DNA of 64,000 nucleotides, taken from NCBI GenBank assembly GCA_029204225.1, contig CM055102.1:45974252-46038251 (forward strand), given 5' to 3'. A program made the position numbers and the translations under genes. This document shows, piece by piece, positions 61,136-64,000 of the stretch. Positions within the stretch are counted from its first letter, which is position 1. Each line of letters begins with the position of its first letter. The notes beneath the pieces are model-generated. The model had not been told where the DNA came from, did no database searches, and worked only from the letters and a program-made list of their open reading frames with translations. Origin of the DNA: Diphasiastrum complanatum (lineage: Eukaryota; Streptophyta; Lycopodiopsida; Lycopodiales; Lycopodiaceae).

Positions 61136-61261
61136 ATCTTATATCCAATACCTCTATCTTCCATCTTCCCTTTTGTCACCTACAGAGACATCACAACACA
61201 ATGGCATTAGCTAAGATCCAACCACAAACACAAATAGAGATGTAGTGTTCTTACCCTTCTA

Positions 61262-61700
61262 AATCTTGGACCATAAACCCTAAACTCTAGATCCTAAACC
61301 ATGTACCCTAAATCATGGACCCTAAAATCTACACCTAAATTCTAAACCATGTACCCTAAAATTTAAACCCTAAATTCCATACCCTAAGTCCTATACCTTG
61401 GACCCTAGATCTCAACCCCTAAATCCTAAACTCTAATTTCTAAATCCTAAATCCTAAAACATGGACCCTAACCCCTAAACCTTGGAGCTTGGAGCTTGGA
61501 TCTTGAATTCAAAATCTTAAACCTTGGACCTTGGACCCTAAACCCTGGACCTTGGAACCTTAACCCGAGGCTCTTAACTCCCAAACCCTAAACCCAACCC
61601 TAAATCTCAAACCCAACAACCTTAACCCGAGGCTCTTAACTCCCAAACCCTAAACCCTAAATTCTAAACCCCATACCTAAGCCCTAAACATTGAACACTA
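61262..61700. repeat. Degenerate telomere-like (CCCTAAA) repeats
   Basis: ACCCTAAA, CCCTAAAT and related heptamers recur many times in irregular order, mixed with ATGGACCCTA and CTTGGACC. A block of about 50 bases (CCTTAACCCGAGGCTCTTAA) is present twice (about 61558 and 61620). CCCTAAA is the complement of the plant telomere unit TTTAGGG. Confidence 0.75.
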
Positions 61701-63671
61701 GCCTCTTACCCCTAAACCGATCACCTTGACGAACAATGTTCATCAAAAAAGCCCTTGTACTATCCAAGTAAGTGCCATACAACTGAGCTTGGTTGAACAA
61801 TGTTTGTCAAAAAAATTTGTTCAACTTATTTTGTAAAAGAAAATTCATGAGACTTGCACTAGACTCAAAATTACTAAACATATCTTGAATTCAACTCAGT
61901 GTATTCAATTTGTCTATGACATGTATTGCTCTCTAATTTTGTGTTTGATCCATTGTTACTTGTCAAGGTGAACCGATGCAAATGGCGAGTTCATGTTTTT
62001 TGACATTGCTTCCACCTCAACATTGTGGATTATAGCATGTCTTGTAATTTCATCATGATCTCATTGTGCATAGATACCGCTGGCATCCATTGAGGCAGCA
62101 AGACAAAGCTCCATCGAGGCAATGTGTTTGATCAAGAAGCACTTTCCCACATCCATTCTCACCATACAAATGCATCTCATTGTGCGTTTGGTAGATGAGG
62201 TGGCCATTGCAGGTACATCATCTACTCAGTGTGTCAATTGCCTATTCTTAGTCCATCCTAGACTATTGCTATTGTGGCAATTCCAATGTTCTCTCACTAA
62301 TATTGATCCATATTTTTAATTTAGGCACTGTCCATAGTATGATAAGGTTGCATAAACTATAATTAGAGCTAATCAAGGGCAAACAAATAATCTTTGACAA
62401 ATTTGAGACTTTTTTTGGGGGGCAATCACAAATATGGAAGAATGGGAAGTTAGAAATTATTTGTTAATAGATTATGCCACCCAACATTGTGATGGAGGAG
62501 GGAGTAATAAATTCTTGATAAAATAATCTTGGTCAAAAGCTAACCATTCTTTTCTAGAAGTTAGAGCAAAATATTTGGTGTAGAAGTTAGCCAAAACTTT
62601 GTGTATGTTTAAGACAAATGGTGAAAATTTTGTGATTAATGGTCACTACAAATGATTAGCAAGTATATGCAAACCCATCATTTTTAAAATGGCAACATGA
62701 AAATGTTAGAAGATATATTCAAGGAATTCACACTTCAATTTGAAGATTAAAAGCTAGATGGATTGTTGTAGAATAGGTGAAGATAATCAGATTTTAAATT
62801 CTTATAACAAACAATGTGCTCAATACCTCAAGAGTTATTTGCTTTACATGTGATAACCAAGAAAAACCAAAAAACTAGACTTTGATTTTAAAAATGTAAA
62901 AAATAAAAGAGACTCATTTAAATGCTCAAGCTCACCTATGAGTGACACTTATTAGTGTGAGTCACTACTCTAAGCTATGCGGCAAAGCTAAAAAAAATTA
63001 TAAATCAACTTTATATTTCAATGAAGATTCTATTTTAAAGAATTTCAACGGTTTTTTTTTTGGAAGGCATGATCAACAGACTCACTAATCAAAATCATGT
63101 AAAGCCGAATATGACCCTCTAAGCTTCAACTATAAGCATAGGACATAACTTCAACCAAAGTACATAGACTTTATCAAGCCTCTTAACTAGAAACTTTACA
63201 ACATAAAATAAAATTTGAGCACCTATTTCTGAATGTGGCTCAAGAAAAAGAAAGACAATATCATAAATAGTTAACGTCAAAGTTGTAGTGCAGCAACATT
63301 GTCTCTCATTTCATGATTCTATCATCTAGTGATATCAATAGCTCTACAACATTCACATTTGATTTCACTCTTACAACATGATGTGCATGTTTGCTACATG
63401 ATACTAGTAATGTCTTAGAAGTTGATTCTTTTTAAGTGGTAGGAATCTAATGACTTGTGAGAATCTAGCCTTTTGGTTGGTACATGGATTTTTTCACTTA
63501 CTATACTTGGATGGTACATTTTCATTTATTTCAATAGTTTTGCATGGGAGCAAAAAGTGACAATCATGCAAGAGAAACCATTTTGAATGGCACCACACAA
63601 AATTTTCCCATAGAGGGGTCTAATTGAAGACTATGTCCAGACTAAGGGCGTGCATACGTATCTATATTTAT
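61701..63671. other. Spacer upstream of the permease gene
   Basis: About 2 kb, AT-rich. No retroelement motif, RNA gene or convincing coding frame was recognised; it would include the distal promoter of the downstream gene. Confidence 0.45.
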
Positions 63672-63688
63672 CTATATATATATATATG
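63672..63688 (+). promoter_or_regulatory. TATA box of the permease gene
   Basis: CTATATATATATATATG lies about 170 bases before the ATG at 63857 and about 40-50 bases before the CT tract, a suitable place for transcription to begin near 63715. It is the only strong TATA-like box close by. Confidence 0.55.
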
Positions 63689-63719
63689 GCATGAGTAAAC
63701 TTTCACCATAACGTGTTGC

Positions 63720-63725
<6 letters not shown>

Positions 63726-63798
<73 letters not shown>
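63726..63798 (+). repeat. (CT)n(CA)n tract in the probable 5' UTR
   Basis: About 21 CT units followed by about 14 CA units between TATA box and ATG. Pyrimidine-rich CT tracts in 5' UTRs are common in plant genes. Confidence 0.9.
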
Positions 63799-63802
<4 letters not shown>

Positions 63803-63856
63803 CCTCGTTTCCTCCTCTTTTGGGAGCAGCGATCTGAGGAAGAACATCTTCCTAGG

Positions 63857-64000
63857 ATGTCATCACATTTGCAGCAAAATGTGAAGAACCCTCCTGCAGC
63901 TCATCCTGAAGAGGCTGGAGGGAAGGCTCAGGACATTGTGGACCAAGATGAGAGACTCCTCAATAAGCTTGGATACAAGCAGGAGTACAGAAGGGTAATG
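63857..64000 (+). CDS. Amino-acid/GABA permease N-terminus (APC superfamily, BAT1/GABP-like), partial
   Basis: From ATG at 63857 the frame is open for 48 codons to the window end. After a polar, Ala/Glu/Gln-rich start it reads DQDERLLNKLGYKQEYRRVM. The (L)xxLGYKQExxR motif just before the first membrane helix is typical of plant BAT1/GABP-type amino-acid permeases, which carry amino acids and GABA across organelle or plasma membranes. The membrane helices lie beyond the window. A TATA box and CT/CA tract precede it. The last bases, GTAATG, could also be a splice donor, so the final two codons are uncertain. The frame has no sign of decay. The call rests on one short motif. Confidence 0.66.
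   Translation, partial: MSSHLQQNVKNPPAAHPEEAGGKAQDIVDQDERLLNKLGYKQEYRRVM

Noticed and set aside
61262-61700. True chromosome end
   Set aside because: Heptamers are irregular and degenerate, and unique sequence with a gene follows.

Overview
The window is nuclear DNA of a land plant. It is AT-rich and built almost entirely of nested LTR retrotransposons, with long pure (GA)n tracts, degenerate CCCTAAA (plant-type telomere) sequence, tRNA-iMet and 'TGGCGCCGTT' primer-binding sites, and the start of a plant amino-acid permease gene at the right edge. I cannot name the species. Only one host gene is visible: about 48 codons of a BAT1/GABP-like permease at 63857-64000, with a TATA box and a CT/CA-rich 5' UTR.

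Left part (1-14648). A minus-strand LTR retrotransposon runs off the left edge: open gag-like frame 1-329, repeat-bearing leader, PBS, GC-rich LTR 1163-2082. It landed in an old dispersed repeat (2083-3820), which is followed by an integrase tail. Next comes a large non-coding LTR element (LARD-like, 4073-14648) containing a full second copy of its own family (6760-12349, 5-bp target duplication ATATT). That duplication fixes the LTR ends as AG...CT instead of TG...CA.

Middle (14649-41573). Two degenerate Ty1/copia remnants (14649-16457 and 19139-22952) flank a 2.6-kb piece of accessory ORF. Then come a gene-poor stretch with a 194-bp (GA)n, copia pieces lying back to back (28754-32064), and a second copy of the dispersed repeat split by a complete minus-strand element (33844-40187). 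That element has gag and an accessory ORF but no pol.

Right-centre (41574-54318). A 12.7-kb Ty3/gypsy element of Tat/Athila type sits inside a minus-strand copia relic, between CCTTG duplications. It holds LTR, PBS, leader, gag, protease, RT (split by a 354-bp MITE), RNase H, integrase without a visible chromodomain, a spacer with its own TATA box, and a roughly 2.9-kb accessory ORF ending at the 3' LTR. That 3' LTR is followed head-to-head by a full inverted LTR, and the target duplication encloses the inverted LTR too.

Right end (54319-64000). Minus-strand copia relics (one with a triplicated PBS-like motif), a copia RT relic, tandem repeats, a (TG)n(GA)n tract, degenerate telomere-like repeats, then the permease gene.

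The most interesting signals are the accessory ORF. It occurs in three separate contexts, lies downstream of pol in the gypsy element, and has a promoter-like block directly in front of an ATG in good context. The palindromic LTR end of the same element is the second. Nearly all retrotransposon reading frames carry stops or frameshifts, so these are mostly decayed copies. Domain calls come from motif reading by eye; no database search was run.
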